A stretch of 64,000 nt of DNA from Herbihabitans rhizosphaerae (GCF_004216555.1 NZ_SGWQ01000019.1:1-64000); one strand, 5' to 3'; numbered from the stretch's first letter, positions 15,989-25,790 are shown. The notes: generated from the sequence alone by a model not told the origin. Made by a program: numbers and translations.

Positions 15989-17213
15989 CGAGGCTGGATC
16001 CGGTGCCGTGCAGCAGGACGCTTCCCAGCACACACAACACAGTCGTGAACAGCACCGTGTCGGCGGCATCGCCTTCGGGCAGCGCGTTGTAGGCGATCAG
16101 GCCGAACACGATGGTGGTCGTTCCCCGTGGGCCGAGCAGGGCGAGCATCAGCCTGTCCCGGCGCGGCGCCGGTGAGCCGATCAGCGCCGCGAGGACGGGA
16201 ATGATCCGCACGACGGTGAGCGCCGCGACGCAGAACACGATGTCCTGCCAGCCCACGTAGCCGGAGAACATCACCACGGCCGCGAGCCCCACGACGAACC
16301 ACATGGTCATGGTCATCAACGCGGTGACGTCCTCGATGAGCCCGAAATCCCGGGTGAGCGCGGTGGGCGCGTGCGTCTCGTGCGAGGTGGCTGAGCGGCG
16401 AATCCGTCGGGCCAGCAGCACGCCGTGCAGGTAGCGGAACGCGATGCCGCACACGAACGACGCGACGAAGCCGTTCCCGTGGATCGCGACGGCGGCCGTG
16501 TAGGCGACCAGCGGCGTCAGCACGACCGTGATCCGGCGGGACTGCTCGTTGGTCCACCCGGCCAGGTCGGACCGGTGGGTGAGCCACGCGATCGCGCCGC
16601 CGAGCACGATCCCCACCACGATGGCCTTCGTCGCCTGGTCCAGAGCGGTCAGCAGCGCGTCCCACGGCGCGTTGGCCTTGGCGCCGCCACTGGCCAGCAG
16701 CAGGGCGAACACGAACACCGGCGAGACGAGCCCGTCGTTGTAGCCGCCCTCGACGTTCAGCACGCTGCGCACCCGCGCCGACAGCCGCCGGTCACGCACG
16801 ATGGACTCGCTGGGGGCGAAGTCGATCGGCGCGACCACGCACCCGATGATCAGCAGCAGCGCCCAGGACAACTCGGGGAACAGCACCGCGCCCAGCAGCA
16901 TCGCCAATGCCACGCTCAGCGGAAGCGCGATCAGCAACACCCGCGCGACCAGCTTCGGCGAGTTGCCCCACAGCCGGCCACCCCGGATCTCGGTGGCGTC
17001 GACGAACAGCAGGAACGCCAGAATGATCTCGGCGACATGCTGAGCCGACTCGGTGTTCAACGCCTCGGCGATCGACCCGTGGACCGCCAGCCCGATCAGC
17101 ACACCGGCCGACACCATCACCGCGGGCGCGCCGATGTGCCAGCGTTGCAGCCGTACCGCGACGAGCGACCGGACCAGCGCCACCAGGGCGGCGGCCAGCA
17201 CAATGGGAATCAC
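15939..17213 (-). CDS. Cation/proton antiporter, CPA1 (NhaP) type
   Basis: About 424 residues of largely hydrophobic helices (12-13 TM expected). CPA1 signatures include FLLFVDATEIRGG, CVVAPIDFAPSESIV in place of the usual TDP/ND-type cation site, NVEGGYNDGLVSPVFVF (with the Asn-Asp pair of the transport centre) and GPRGTTTIVFGL near the end. The protein exchanges Na+ or K+ for H+ across the membrane. GTG 17213 (VIPIVLAAALV) begins directly at the first TM helix; a GTG at 17249 would add 12 residues. Its 3' end overlaps the broken DUF397 gene by 50 bases. Confidence 0.9.
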   Translation of the reverse strand: MIPIVLAAALVALVRSLVAVRLQRWHIGAPAVMVSAGVLIGLAVHGSIAEALNTESAQHVAEIILAFLLFVDATEIRGGRLWGNSPKLVARVLLIALPLSVALAMLLGAVLFPELSWALLLIIGCVVAPIDFAPSESIVRDRRLSARVRSVLNVEGGYNDGLVSPVFVFALLLASGGAKANAPWDALLTALDQATKAIVVGIVLGGAIAWLTHRSDLAGWTNEQSRRITVVLTPLVAYTAAVAIHGNGFVASFVCGIAFRYLHGVLLARRIRRSATSHETHAPTALTRDFGLIEDVTALMTMTMWFVVGLAAVVMFSGYVGWQDIVFCVAALTVVRIIPVLAALIGSPAPRRDRLMLALLGPRGTTTIVFGLIAYNALPEGDAADTVLFTTVLCVLGSVLLHGTGSSLVIRYSRSAAQGSPPER

Positions 17214-17258
17214 CCGAAAACCCTGGCAGGCAAGGGCCGGTGCGGCCACTCGGTCAGG

Positions 17259-18143
17259 TCAGGGCGCGACGACCTCGGCCGGCTCCCGACGTCGGCTGAT
17301 CCAGTAGGCCAGCGCGCTCGCCGGGAAGAACATCACCACGCCGTAGACCGCAGCCGGGATCGCCATCTCCGTGCTGTTCAACAACGCGGGGGACAGCGCG
17401 ATCGTGATCGCCAGCACCGAGTTGTGGATGCCGATCTCGAACGACGACGCGATCGCCTGCTTGCGCGTGACCCGAGCCAGGCGCGGGATCCAGTAGCCGA
17501 TCGTCAGGCTCAGCACGGCGAGCAGGAGCGTCAGTGTGCCGACCGATTTCAGGTAGCCGCCCACGTTGTCGCGCTCCTGGAAGATCGCCAGCCCGGTGGC
17601 CAGCGCCAGGAACACGATCGAGGCGATCTTCACCGGTTTGCGCAGCCGCGCGGTCAGTGAAGGTGCCCGCCGGTTCACCACCATGCCGATCACCACCGGA
17701 ACGAGCACGATCGCGAACACCTGCAGCATCTTGTCCGCCTGCAGCCCGATCGACGTGTCCGCGTCCAGGAAGCCCGTGATCGCCAGGTTCACCACGATCG
17801 GCAGCGTCACCACGGCCAGCACCGAGTTGATCGCCGTCAGTGACACGTTCAGTGCCACGTCCCCGCCCGCGAGGTGACTGAAGATGTTCGCCGTCGTGCC
17901 GCCCGGCGACGCGGCCAGCAGCATCACGCCGACGGCCAGCTCCGGCTTCAAGTCGAACATCAACACCAGCAGCAGCGCGATCGCCGGCAGCACCAGGATC
18001 TGGCAGGCCAGCGCGATGAACGCGGCCTTCGGTACCTTCGCCACCCGCTTGAAATCGGCGACGGTCAACGACATGCCGAGGCCCAACATGATGATCGCCA
18101 ACGCGATCGGGAGGACGACGGTGGTCATCGTGGTCGACTGCAT
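17259..18143 (-). CDS. Bile acid:sodium symporter (BASS) family transporter
   Basis: 294 residues, ten hydrophobic helices, with the BASS signatures MLGLGMSLTVADFKRV near the start, LLAASPGGTTANIFSHLAGGD, and SFEIGIHNSVLAITIAL, the last two being the crossover helices that bind Na+. Bacterial members import bile-acid-like or small organic anions such as pantoate or pyruvate; the substrate here cannot be told. ATG 18143 has GAGGAG at a good distance and replaces longer readings that run into the divergent hrcA promoter. Confidence 0.92.
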   Translation of the reverse strand: MQSTTMTTVVLPIALAIIMLGLGMSLTVADFKRVAKVPKAAFIALACQILVLPAIALLLVLMFDLKPELAVGVMLLAASPGGTTANIFSHLAGGDVALNVSLTAINSVLAVVTLPIVVNLAITGFLDADTSIGLQADKMLQVFAIVLVPVVIGMVVNRRAPSLTARLRKPVKIASIVFLALATGLAIFQERDNVGGYLKSVGTLTLLLAVLSLTIGYWIPRLARVTRKQAIASSFEIGIHNSVLAITIALSPALLNSTEMAIPAAVYGVVMFFPASALAYWISRRREPAEVVAP

Positions 18144-18222
18144 GGCGCACTCCTCGGCCGCGAAGTTGAGCGAGTCTCGCACTCTCGGGTGCCTGTGCGC
18201 TATGGCCGAGCGCCCCGCTCCG

Positions 18223-18228
18223 TAAACT
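18223..18228 (+). promoter_or_regulatory. Likely -10 box (TAAACT) of the hrcA-dnaJ-rsmE operon
   Basis: TAAACT fits TANNNT and gives a leader of roughly 27 bases before the hrcA GTG at 18262, which has GGGGAGGTGG. A CGCACTC half-site upstream (near 18178) resembles one arm of CIRCE, but no matching second arm at nine bases was found. Confidence 0.45.
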
Positions 18229-18261
18229 GGAGCGCAGACAGCCCAGCAGGGGAGGTGGCAC

Positions 18262-19287
18262 GTGGTCAACGCGGACGAGCGCCGCTTCGAGGTGCTGCGC
18301 GCCATCGTCGCCGACTACGTCTCCGACCAGGAGCCGGTCGCGTCCAAGGCGATCGTGGAGCGGCACAACCTCGGAGTGTCCAGCGCGACCGTGCGCAACG
18401 ACATGGCCAGCCTCGAGGAGGACGGCTACATCACCCAGCCGCACACGAGCGCCGGCCGCATCCCCACGGACAAGGGCTACCGGATGTTCGTGGACCGGCT
18501 GTCCGAGATCAAGCCGCTGTCCACGCCCGAGCGGCGCGCGATCCAGAACTTCCTCGAAGGCGCGATCGACCTCGACGACGTGCTCCGGCGCAGCGTGCGG
18601 CTGCTCGCCCAGCTCACCCACCAGGTCGCGGTCGTGCAGTACCCGACGCTGTCCCGCTCCACGGTCCGGCACCTCGAAATCGTCCCGATCACGCCGGCGC
18701 GGGTGATGCTGGTGCTGATCACCGACACCGGCCGGGTCGACCAGCGCATGGTGGACCTCGGCGACGTGATCGATGACGAGTCGGTGGCGCGGCTGCGCGC
18801 GATGTTCAACTCCACGCTCGTGGGTTACCGGCTGCCCGAGGCCGCGGCCAAGGTCGCCGCACTGCCCGACGACGCGCCGAGCGATCTGCGGGACACGATC
18901 ATCAGGGTGTCCACCGTGCTCGTCGAGTCACTGGTCGATCACCCGGAGGAGCGGCTCGTGCTCGGCGGCACCGCCAACCTCACCCGCAACGTGGCCGATT
19001 TCCCCGGCTCCCTTCGGCAGGTGCTGGAGGCGCTCGAGGAGCAGGTCGTCGTGCTCAAACTCCTTGCCGCGACACAGGATCCGGGCCTGATCACGATCCG
19101 CATCGGCAACGAGAACGAGGCCGAGGAGATGCGCAGCACGTCGGTGGTGTCGATGGGCTACGGCACGCGTGACACGCTGTTGGGGGGCATCGGGGTCGTC
19201 GGCCCCACCAGAATGGACTACCCGGGGACAATCGCTGCCGTGCGCGCGGTGGCGAACTACGTGGGAAAGATCTTGTCGGCGCGCTAG
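18262..19287 (+). CDS. hrcA: Heat-inducible transcription repressor HrcA
   Basis: 341 residues, the normal HrcA length. N-terminal winged-helix domain ([57 protein letters not shown]) and the C-terminal HrcA domain with the GAF-like inserted region ([18 protein letters not shown]). HrcA represses groE/dnaJ-type operons by binding CIRCE, and in actinobacteria sits upstream of the second dnaJ gene, as here. GTG start with a strong ribosome site. 27 bases separate it from dnaJ, so it heads an operon of at least three genes. Confidence 0.97.
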   Translation: MVNADERRFEVLRAIVADYVSDQEPVASKAIVERHNLGVSSATVRNDMASLEEDGYITQPHTSAGRIPTDKGYRMFVDRLSEIKPLSTPERRAIQNFLEGAIDLDDVLRRSVRLLAQLTHQVAVVQYPTLSRSTVRHLEIVPITPARVMLVLITDTGRVDQRMVDLGDVIDDESVARLRAMFNSTLVGYRLPEAAAKVAALPDDAPSDLRDTIIRVSTVLVESLVDHPEERLVLGGTANLTRNVADFPGSLRQVLEALEEQVVVLKLLAATQDPGLITIRIGNENEAEEMRSTSVVSMGYGTRDTLLGGIGVVGPTRMDYPGTIAAVRAVANYVGKILSAR

Positions 19288-19314
19288 CCGGCGATCAGGA
19301 GGACTGGGACAACG

Positions 19315-20475
19315 GTGGCGAGGGACTACTACGGCACTCTCGGCGTGCGTCAGGACGCGACGGCGGACGAGATCAAACGTGCCTATCGAAAGCTGGCGCG
19401 CGAGCTTCACCCCGACGTGAACCCGGACGCCGAGGCACAGCAGCGGTTTCGGGACGTCACGGCCGCGTACGAGGTGTTGACCGACCCGCAGAAGCGCAAG
19501 ATCGTCGACATGGGCGGCGATCCGATGGACAACGGCGCCGGCGGTGGCGGCGGCATGCGCGACCCGTTCGCCGGGTTCGGCGGCCTCGGCGACATCATGG
19601 ACGCCTTCTTCGGCGCGGCCGGCGGCGGTGGCGGGCGCGGCCCGCGCAGCCGGGTGCAGGCCGGCTCCGACGCGCTGATCCGCATGGAGCTGACGCTGGA
19701 GGAGTGCCTCACCGGCGTGAGCCGCGAGCTGACCGTGGACACCGCCGTGCTGTGCGACGAGTGTCGCGGCTCCGGCTGTGCGGAGGGCTCCTCGCCAGAG
19801 ACCTGTGACACCTGCGCCGGGCGCGGCGAGGTCCAGCAGGTGCAGCGCTCGTTCCTCGGCCAGGTGGTCACCGCCCGCGCGTGCCCGGTGTGCCGCGGGT
19901 TCGGCGAGGTAATCCCGGACCCGTGCCGGCAGTGCGGCGGCGACGGGCGAGTGCGCGCCCGCCGCACGATCACCGCGAAGGTGCCACCCGGCGTGGCCGA
20001 CGGCATGCGGGTGCGGCTGTCCGGACAGGGCGAGGTCGGCCCCGGCGGCGGCCCGGCCGGCGACCTGTACGTCGAGGTCGAGGAACTGCCGCACGAGACG
20101 TTCGAGCGTGAGGGTGCCGAGCTGCACTGCACGCTGCGGGTGCCGATGACCACGGCGGCGCTGGGCGCGGTGCTCCCGCTGGAGACCCTGGACGGCGCCG
20201 AGGACCTGGAGCTGGAGCCCGGCACGCAGCCGGACACCGAGCTGGTGCTGACCAACCGCGGCATGCCTCGCCTGCGCTCGTCCGGGCGCGTGGACGGGCG
20301 CGGTGACCTGCACGTGCACGTCGAGGTCGAGGTGCCTACCAAGCTCGACGCCAAGCAGGAGGAGCTGCTGCGCGAGATGGCGGCGCTGCGCGGCGAGGAG
20401 GACCACACGGTGGCCGGCGCCGGCAGCGGGCGGGGCGGCGGCTTGTTCTCCCGACTGCGTTCGAGGCACCGATGA
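19315..20475 (+). CDS. dnaJ: Molecular chaperone DnaJ (DnaJ2)
   Basis: 386 residues with a complete type I Hsp40 layout: J domain with His32-Pro33-Asp34 for stimulating DnaK, a Gly/Phe-rich linker (~68-112), four zinc-binding CxxCxGxG repeats ([32 protein letters not shown]) and the C-terminal substrate-binding domains. The position after hrcA marks it as the DnaJ2 paralogue, distinct from the copy normally encoded with dnaK-grpE. GTG start. The stop overlaps the rsmE start by four bases. Confidence 0.97.
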   Translation: MARDYYGTLGVRQDATADEIKRAYRKLARELHPDVNPDAEAQQRFRDVTAAYEVLTDPQKRKIVDMGGDPMDNGAGGGGGMRDPFAGFGGLGDIMDAFFGAAGGGGGRGPRSRVQAGSDALIRMELTLEECLTGVSRELTVDTAVLCDECRGSGCAEGSSPETCDTCAGRGEVQQVQRSFLGQVVTARACPVCRGFGEVIPDPCRQCGGDGRVRARRTITAKVPPGVADGMRVRLSGQGEVGPGGGPAGDLYVEVEELPHETFEREGAELHCTLRVPMTTAALGAVLPLETLDGAEDLELEPGTQPDTELVLTNRGMPRLRSSGRVDGRGDLHVHVEVEVPTKLDAKQEELLREMAALRGEEDHTVAGAGSGRGGGLFSRLRSRHR

Positions 20476-21218
20476 GCCTGCCCGTTTTCCTGGTCGACGA
20501 GCTGCCGGCCGGCGGTCACACCGTGCTGGGCGGCGCCGAGGGCCGGCACGCGGCGACCGTGCGCCGGCTGCGCGTCGGCGAGGAGTTGTTGCTGTCTAAC
20601 GGATCCGGCGGCATGGCGCGCTGCACGGTGGCCGAGTCGACCGCGGGCCGGAAGCGGGACGAGCTGCTGCTGCTGATCGCGCAACGCTGGTCGGTGCCGC
20701 CGCCGTCACCTCGGGTGGTCGTGGTGCAGGCGCTGGCCAAGGGCGATCGCGGCGAGTTGGCCGTGGAGCTGGCCACCGAAGCCGGCGCCGACGAGATCGT
20801 GCCGTGGCGCGCCTCCCGCTGCGTGGTGCGCTGGGACGACGGGCCGCGCGGGGAGAAGGCGCTCGGACGCTGGCGCGACACCGCGCGCGAGGCGGCCAAA
20901 CAGTCCCGGCGCGCGTGGATTCCGTCGGTGACCGAGCCGGCGAGCACGGCCGAGATCGCCGCACGGATCTCCGGTGGTGCCGCCGCGATGGTGCTCGACG
21001 CGTCCGCCGAGATTCGGGTCACCGACGCGGACCTACCCGCTGCGGGTGATCTTCTCGTGGTGGTCGGTCCCGAGGGCGGAATCGCGCCCGACGAGTTGGA
21101 CACCCTGGCTGGCGCTGGTGCGCAGGTCGTCCGGTTGGGGCCTACCGTGTTGCGAACCTCGACGGCGGCGGCGGTAACGCTCGGCGCTCTGGGAGCGCTA
21201 ACAGCCCGGTGGCGCTGA
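20472..21218 (+). CDS. rsmE: 16S rRNA (uracil-1498-N3)-methyltransferase RsmE
   Basis: 248 residues: an N-terminal PUA-like RNA-binding domain ([23 protein letters not shown]) and a C-terminal SPOUT methyltransferase domain ending in the trefoil-knot signature [13 protein letters not shown] ... [16 protein letters not shown]. It methylates U1498 of 16S rRNA in the small subunit using S-adenosylmethionine. ATG 20472 overlaps the dnaJ stop (ATGA), so the gene is translationally coupled to the heat-shock operon, an order kept across actinobacteria. Confidence 0.96.
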   Translation: MSLPVFLVDELPAGGHTVLGGAEGRHAATVRRLRVGEELLLSNGSGGMARCTVAESTAGRKRDELLLLIAQRWSVPPPSPRVVVVQALAKGDRGELAVELATEAGADEIVPWRASRCVVRWDDGPRGEKALGRWRDTAREAAKQSRRAWIPSVTEPASTAEIAARISGGAAAMVLDASAEIRVTDADLPAAGDLLVVVGPEGGIAPDELDTLAGAGAQVVRLGPTVLRTSTAAAVTLGALGALTARWR

Positions 21219-21259
21219 GCACGACGCGGCCTTACGCTAGCCAGCGCGATTTCCAGACA

Positions 21260-21335
21260 CCGCCGGACACCTCCCCCTCAGTCCGGCGGCGCCGCGTTGC
21301 GGTGGGGCGACCCCCAGGCTTCACCGCAACGCGGC
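21260..21335. terminator. Two tandem hairpins after rsmE
   Basis: The first stem pairs CGCCGGAC (21261-21268) with 21281-21288. The second is a perfect 14-base stem, GCCGCGTTGCGGTG (21291-21304) with 21322-21335. Together they close the hrcA-dnaJ-rsmE operon before the hydrolase gene at 21400. There is no T-run, which is usual for actinobacterial terminators. Confidence 0.65.
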
Positions 21336-21399
21336 ATCCTTCGTTTCGCCGGTGGCGTAACCGGCTCCCGGTGAACTGTCGCCGACCTACCGTGGCCGC

Positions 21400-22197
21400 A
21401 TGCACTCACCGATCACGGGCACGGCCGCCGGCGTGCCGTTCACCGCACTGCCGCCGGCCGACGGCGGTGCCGCGCCGCTCATCGTCACCTGGCACATGCT
21501 GGACGCGCCGAGGTCCAACGCCGCGTTCGCCGCCGCGCTGCCGATGAACGGCCTGCCCGCGTGGCGGGTGCACCTGGGGATGCCGATGTGCGGGGCGCGC
21601 ATGGTCGACGGCAGCATGGACGCCGGCCTCGAGCTGATCCGCGAGGACGTCCTGATGTCGTTCCTGTACGCGTTCGTCAAGCAGGCGTTCGAGGAGTTCC
21701 CGGCCGCGCTGGCGGCGGTTCGCGCACAACTGCCGGTCGGTGACGGCCCGGTCGGTGTGCTCGGCGGCTCGCTGGGCGGGGCCGTCGCGCTGCGCGTCCT
21801 CGCCGAGACCGACGTGCCGATCTTCGCCGGCGCCGTGGTGAACGCCGCCATCCGAATGCGATCGGTCGTGGACCTGTTCCCCGGCGAGTACCCGTACGAC
21901 GCCGAGTCCTCGAAGGCTGTCGACAGCCTGGACTTCGTCCCCAAGGCGGACGCCATCGCCGGTCACGCTCCGCTGCTGGTGGTCAGCGGCGAACAAGATC
22001 ACCCGGCGCTGCGTGCTGACGCGATCAGCCTCGCCGAGAAACTGGGGGACCGGTCCGAACTGCTGTCGATCCCCGAGCTGGCGCACCCGCTCGCCGACGA
22101 GCCCGGCATCGAGCCCGCGCCGCAGTCACCACTGGCTCGCGCCGTGGACGTCGGCCTGACCACGTGGTTCCGACGCCACCTCGCGGACGTGACCTAG
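21400..22197 (+). CDS. Alpha/beta-hydrolase family protein
   Basis: 265 residues with the alpha/beta-hydrolase order: early strand region LIVTWHMLD, nucleophile elbow GVLGGSLGGAVALRV (G-G-S-L-G-G), an Asp-containing strand (PLLVVSGEQDHPALR) and a late His in IPELAHPLADEPG, giving a plausible Ser-Asp-His triad. No signal peptide, so cytoplasmic. Substrate unknown; dienelactone-hydrolase-like or esterase activity is possible. It lies alone between the rsmE terminator and glyQS. Confidence 0.8.
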   Translation: MHSPITGTAAGVPFTALPPADGGAAPLIVTWHMLDAPRSNAAFAAALPMNGLPAWRVHLGMPMCGARMVDGSMDAGLELIREDVLMSFLYAFVKQAFEEFPAALAAVRAQLPVGDGPVGVLGGSLGGAVALRVLAETDVPIFAGAVVNAAIRMRSVVDLFPGEYPYDAESSKAVDSLDFVPKADAIAGHAPLLVVSGEQDHPALRADAISLAEKLGDRSELLSIPELAHPLADEPGIEPAPQSPLARAVDVGLTTWFRRHLADVT

Positions 22198-22205
22198 GGC
22201 GCACG

Positions 22206-22211
22206 TACGAT
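22206..22211 (+). promoter_or_regulatory. Likely -10 box (TACGAT) of glyQS
   Basis: TACGAT fits TANNNT and would give a leader of about 48 bases before the ATG at 22266. The leader contains a short AGGGAG/CTCCCT hairpin but is far too short for a glycine riboswitch or T-box. Confidence 0.35.
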
Positions 22212-22265
22212 TCGTCTACCGCGAGGGAGTCTCTCCCTGTAGACCGCCAATCAAGAAGAGAGAAC

Positions 22266-25200
22266 ATGCGGACGCTGCAAGACGCACTGCTGGCGTTGAC
22301 CTCGTACTGGACCGAGCGCGGGTGCATGATCGCCCAGCCGTTCAACACCGAGGTCGGCGCGGGAACGCTCAACCCGGCGACGATCCTGCGCGTACTCGGT
22401 CCCGAGCCGTGGCACGTCGCCTACGTCGAGCCCAGCGTGCGCCCCGACGACGGCCGCTACGGCGAGAACCCGAACCGCCTGCAGACGCACACGCAGTACC
22501 AGGTGATCCTCAAGCCGGACCCGGGCAACCCGCAGGAGCTGTACCTCGGCAGCCTCGAGGCGCTCGGCGTCGACCTCAAGGCGCACGACATCCGGTTCGT
22601 GGAGGACAACTGGGCCAACCCGGCCACCGGCTCGTGGGGCCTCGGCTGGGAGGTGTGGCTGGACGGTCTGGAGATCACCCAGTTCACCTACTTTCAGCAG
22701 GCCGGCGGTCTCACGCTGAACCCGATCTCGGTGGAGATCACCTACGGCATCGAGCGCATTCTCATGGCGCTGCAAGGGGTTTCGCACTTCAAGGACATCG
22801 CCTACGCGCCGGGCATCAGCTACGGCGAGGTGTTCGCGCAGGCCGAGTACGAGATGTCCCGGTACTACCTGGACGACGCGGACATCGAGTCCAACCGCGC
22901 GCTGTTCGAGTCCTACGCCACCGAGGGCGAGCGGCTGATCGAGCTGCGCCTTCCGGTGCCCGCGTACACCTGCATGCTCAAGTGCTCGCACGTGTTCAAC
23001 GTGCTCGACGCGCGCGGCGCGGTGTCCACCACCGAGCGGGCGCGCGCGTTCGGCCGTATGCGCAAGCTCGCGCGGGACGTGGCACAGCTCTGGGTGGAGC
23101 GGCGCGCCGAGCTGGAGCACCCGCTGGGCCTCGCCCCCTCGCCGGAGCCGGCCGTCGCGCGCCAGGTCAGCGGGCCGTCCGAGCCGGCGACACTGCTGTT
23201 CGAGATCGGCCTTGAGGAGCTGCCCGCCGGCGAGGTGCCCAAGGCGCGGGCGCGCGTGCGGGAGGAGCTGACCACGCGGTTGGCCGCCACGAAGCTCCCG
23301 CACGGCGAGATCACCACGTACTCGACTCCTCGGCGAGTGGTCGCGATCGTGTCCGAGGTGGCGCCGCGCGAGCCGGACACCGAGCAGACCAACCGGGGCC
23401 CGAAGGCCGCGGTGGCGTTCGACGCGGACGGCAAGCCCACCAAGGCCGGCGAGGGCTTCGCGCGCAAGCACGGCGTCGATCCGTCCACTTTGGACAGGGT
23501 GACGGCGGACGGCGTGGAGTACGTCGCGGTGCGCACCACGGTCGAGGGACGCGAGGCGCCGGCCGTGCTGTCCGAGGTGCTCGGGCACGTGGTGCGCGCG
23601 CTGCGGGCCGACCGCAACATGCGCTGGAACGACTCGGAGCTGGCCTACTCGCGGCCGGTGCGCTGGCTGCTGGCGCTGCTCGGCGACGTTCCGCTGTCGG
23701 TCGCCGTGTCCTCGCTCGGCAGCGGCACGACCACCCGCGTGCACCGCACCGCCGACGAGCCCGTCGTGTCGGTCGCCTCCGCCGACGGGTACCCGGAATT
23801 CCTTGCCGCACAAGGGATCGAGCTGGACGCGTCGGTCCGCAAGGAAGCCGTCGTGGCGCAGGCGATCGAGCTGGCCGCGTCGGCCGGCGGCACCGTCGAC
23901 CTGGTCGGCGAGGCGGCGCTGGTGGACGAGGTGACCAACCTCGTCGAGCGGCCCAACGCGGTGCTCGGCTCGTACGAACAGTCCTATTTGGACCTTCCCG
24001 GCGACGTGCTCACCACCGTGATGCGCAAGCACCAGCGGTACCTGCCGGTGCGCGCGTCGGACGGTTCGCTGCTGCCGCACTTCGTCGCGGTGGCCAACGG
24101 CGACTGCGACCACGACGTGGTGCGCGCCGGCAACGAGTCGGTGCTGCGGGCCCGGTTCGCCGACGCCGAGTTCTTCTTCAACCACGACCTCGCCGTGCCG
24201 CCGGCCACCATGAAGGAGAAGCTGGCCTCGCTGGCGTTCGCCGACGGGCTCGGCTCGGTGGCCGATCGCGCGCTGCGGATCGCCCGGATCGCGGAGGCGC
24301 TCTCCGATCGCGTTGATCTTGCCGCCGGTGACCGAAAGGTGGTCACACGGGCGGGTGAACTCGCGAAGTTCGACCTGGGCTCGCAGATGGTGGTCGAGAT
24401 GACCAGCCTCGCCGGCACCATGGCCACCGAGTACGCCCGCCGTGCCGGTGAGCCCGAGGAGGTGGCCGTCGCGCTGCGCGAGATGGAGCAGCCGCGGTCC
24501 ACCGACGATCCGGTCGCGGCCACCGTGCCCGGCGCGGTGCTGGCCCTCGCCGACCGGTTCGACCTGCTCGTGGGCCTCTTCGCGACCGGGGCCAAGCCGA
24601 CCGGCAGCTCCGACCCGTACGGCCTGCGGCGGGCCGCGCTCGGCGTGGTGAAGACGCTGCGCGAGCAGCCGCCGCTGGGCGAGCTGACCGTCACCGACGG
24701 GCTGACCGCCGCGGCCGCCGTGCTGCGCGAGCAGGGTGTCGAGGTGGCCGACGGCGTGGTCGCCGAGGCGGCGGACTTCGTACTCGGCCGCTACACCCAG
24801 TTGCTGCTGGACGAGGGTGGCGAGCACGGCAAGGTGACCGCCGTGCGCCCGCTCGGCGAGCGTCCGGTGCTGGCCGAACAGACCTTGCGGTACCTGGACG
24901 AGCACGAGGGTGACGCGGTGCTGGCCGCCGCGGCCGAGGCGATGCAGCGGGTGCGGCGGATCCTCGCCAGCACCGACGCCGTCGAGCCGTCGATCGACCG
25001 CGAATACCTGTCCGAGCCGGCCGAGTCCGCACTCGCCGAGACGGTGACCGAGACCAGGAAACGCTTGGGGGAGAACGGTTACACGCTCGCCGACTTCGTG
25101 GGCGCGTCCGGTGCGCTGGTCGACGCGATCAATCGGTTCTTCGACGACATCATGGTGATGGACAGCCGGCCGCAGGTGCGTGCCGCGCGGCTGGGGCTGC

Positions 25201-25283
25201 TCACCTCGGTGCGTACCCTCGGCGACGGCTTGATCGACTGGGATGCCCTCGGCAGCACGGCCAAGGGCGCGAAGGGGGAGTGA
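22266..25283 (+). CDS. glyQS: Glycyl-tRNA synthetase, bacterial type, alpha and beta subunits fused
   Basis: 1005 residues in one chain. Residues ~1-290 are a complete alpha subunit (LTSYWTERGCMIAQPFNTEV, GPEPWHVAYVEPSVRPDDGR, WEVWLDGLEITQFTYFQQAG, ITYGIERILMALQ). After a short Pro-rich linker (~LGLAPSPEPAVARQ) the beta subunit starts with LLFEIGLEELPAGEVPKAR and runs through the HD-like and tail domains to the anticodon-binding region (SSDPYGLRRAALGVVK ... FFDDIMVMD). It charges tRNA-Gly. Most actinobacteria use the unrelated single-chain alpha2 enzyme; here this one occupies a site between rsmE and the HIT-phoH genes. ATG 22266 chosen because it matches the alpha-subunit start. Confidence 0.96.
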   Translation: MRTLQDALLALTSYWTERGCMIAQPFNTEVGAGTLNPATILRVLGPEPWHVAYVEPSVRPDDGRYGENPNRLQTHTQYQVILKPDPGNPQELYLGSLEALGVDLKAHDIRFVEDNWANPATGSWGLGWEVWLDGLEITQFTYFQQAGGLTLNPISVEITYGIERILMALQGVSHFKDIAYAPGISYGEVFAQAEYEMSRYYLDDADIESNRALFESYATEGERLIELRLPVPAYTCMLKCSHVFNVLDARGAVSTTERARAFGRMRKLARDVAQLWVERRAELEHPLGLAPSPEPAVARQVSGPSEPATLLFEIGLEELPAGEVPKARARVREELTTRLAATKLPHGEITTYSTPRRVVAIVSEVAPREPDTEQTNRGPKAAVAFDADGKPTKAGEGFARKHGVDPSTLDRVTADGVEYVAVRTTVEGREAPAVLSEVLGHVVRALRADRNMRWNDSELAYSRPVRWLLALLGDVPLSVAVSSLGSGTTTRVHRTADEPVVSVASADGYPEFLAAQGIELDASVRKEAVVAQAIELAASAGGTVDLVGEAALVDEVTNLVERPNAVLGSYEQSYLDLPGDVLTTVMRKHQRYLPVRASDGSLLPHFVAVANGDCDHDVVRAGNESVLRARFADAEFFFNHDLAVPPATMKEKLASLAFADGLGSVADRALRIARIAEALSDRVDLAAGDRKVVTRAGELAKFDLGSQMVVEMTSLAGTMATEYARRAGEPEEVAVALREMEQPRSTDDPVAATVPGAVLALADRFDLLVGLFATGAKPTGSSDPYGLRRAALGVVKTLREQPPLGELTVTDGLTAAAAVLREQGVEVADGVVAEAADFVLGRYTQLLLDEGGEHGKVTAVRPLGERPVLAEQTLRYLDEHEGDAVLAAAAEAMQRVRRILASTDAVEPSIDREYLSEPAESALAETVTETRKRLGENGYTLADFVGASGALVDAINRFFDDIMVMDSRPQVRAARLGLLTSVRTLGDGLIDWDALGSTAKGAKGE

Positions 25284-25284
25284 C

Positions 25285-25635
25285 GTGTCCGCCGACTGCC
25301 TGTTCTGCAAGATCGTCGCGGGGGAGATCCCGGCGACCGTCGTGCACGAGACCGAGAAGACGTTCGCGTTCCGGGACATCAAGCCGCAGGCCGCGAAGCA
25401 CGTCCTCGTAGTGCCCCGGGAGCACCACGAGGACGCGATCTCACTCGCCGCCGCGGACCCGCAACTCCTCGCCGACCTGACCACCGCGGGCGCGGAGGTC
25501 GCCAAGGTGGAGGGAATCGACGAGTCGGGCTACCGGCTCGTGTTCAACATCGGCGAGGACTCCGGGCGCACGGTGTTCCACGTGCACCTGCACGTCCTCG
25601 GCGGCGAGCAGCTCGGCCTGTTCGGCCGCCCCTGA
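25285..25635 (+). CDS. HIT-family nucleotide-binding hydrolase (HinT-like)
   Basis: 116 residues: CLFCKIVAGEIPATVVHE at the start and the His-triad HVHLHVLGG near the end, with NIGEDSGRTVFH between, as in HinT/PKCI-type AMP-lysine hydrolases. They cleave adenosine phosphoramidates such as those left by aminoacyl-tRNA synthetases. GTG 25285 follows GGGGGAG and begins one base after the glyQS stop, so the two genes are co-transcribed. In other actinobacteria a HIT gene also precedes phoH. Confidence 0.94.
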   Translation: MSADCLFCKIVAGEIPATVVHETEKTFAFRDIKPQAAKHVLVVPREHHEDAISLAAADPQLLADLTTAGAEVAKVEGIDESGYRLVFNIGEDSGRTVFHVHLHVLGGEQLGLFGRP

Positions 25636-25672
25636 ATCCTGATCACCCCGCGTCACGCAACTATGTGGTTAC

Positions 25673-25694
25673 GTACTTTAGCGGGCTAAAGTAC
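25673..25694. repeat. ACTTTAGC-GG-GCTAAAGT palindrome, copy 2
   Basis: GTACTTTAGCGGGCTAAAGTAC: an 18-base core identical to copies 1 and 3, with the stem lengthened by compensating GT/AC flanks. It lies 37 bases after the HIT stop. The flanking bases differ between copies yet still pair (GG/CC in copy 1, GT/AC here). Confidence 0.75.
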
Positions 25695-25790
25695 GCACGC
25701 ACAACGGGTGCCACATGTCAAGCGCACTATCCACAGGGCGTTGACCTGCGCAACTGTCGCCGCACCCCGTGAGAAGCGCTCCAGAGGCGC

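Noticed and set aside
18144-18261. CIRCE operator before hrcA
   Set aside because: Only one half-site-like CGCACTC is present; no partner GAGTGC-type arm at nine bases, so not enough to call the operator.
22198-22265. Glycine riboswitch or T-box before glyQS
   Set aside because: The leader is under 70 bases, with only a short hairpin and no T-box sequence.
22251-25505. Very long minus-strand ORF (1084 codons) opposite glyQS
   Set aside because: It is the antisense shadow of glyQS and HIT: His/Arg/Gln-rich composition, no domains, no ribosome site. High GC content keeps such frames open.
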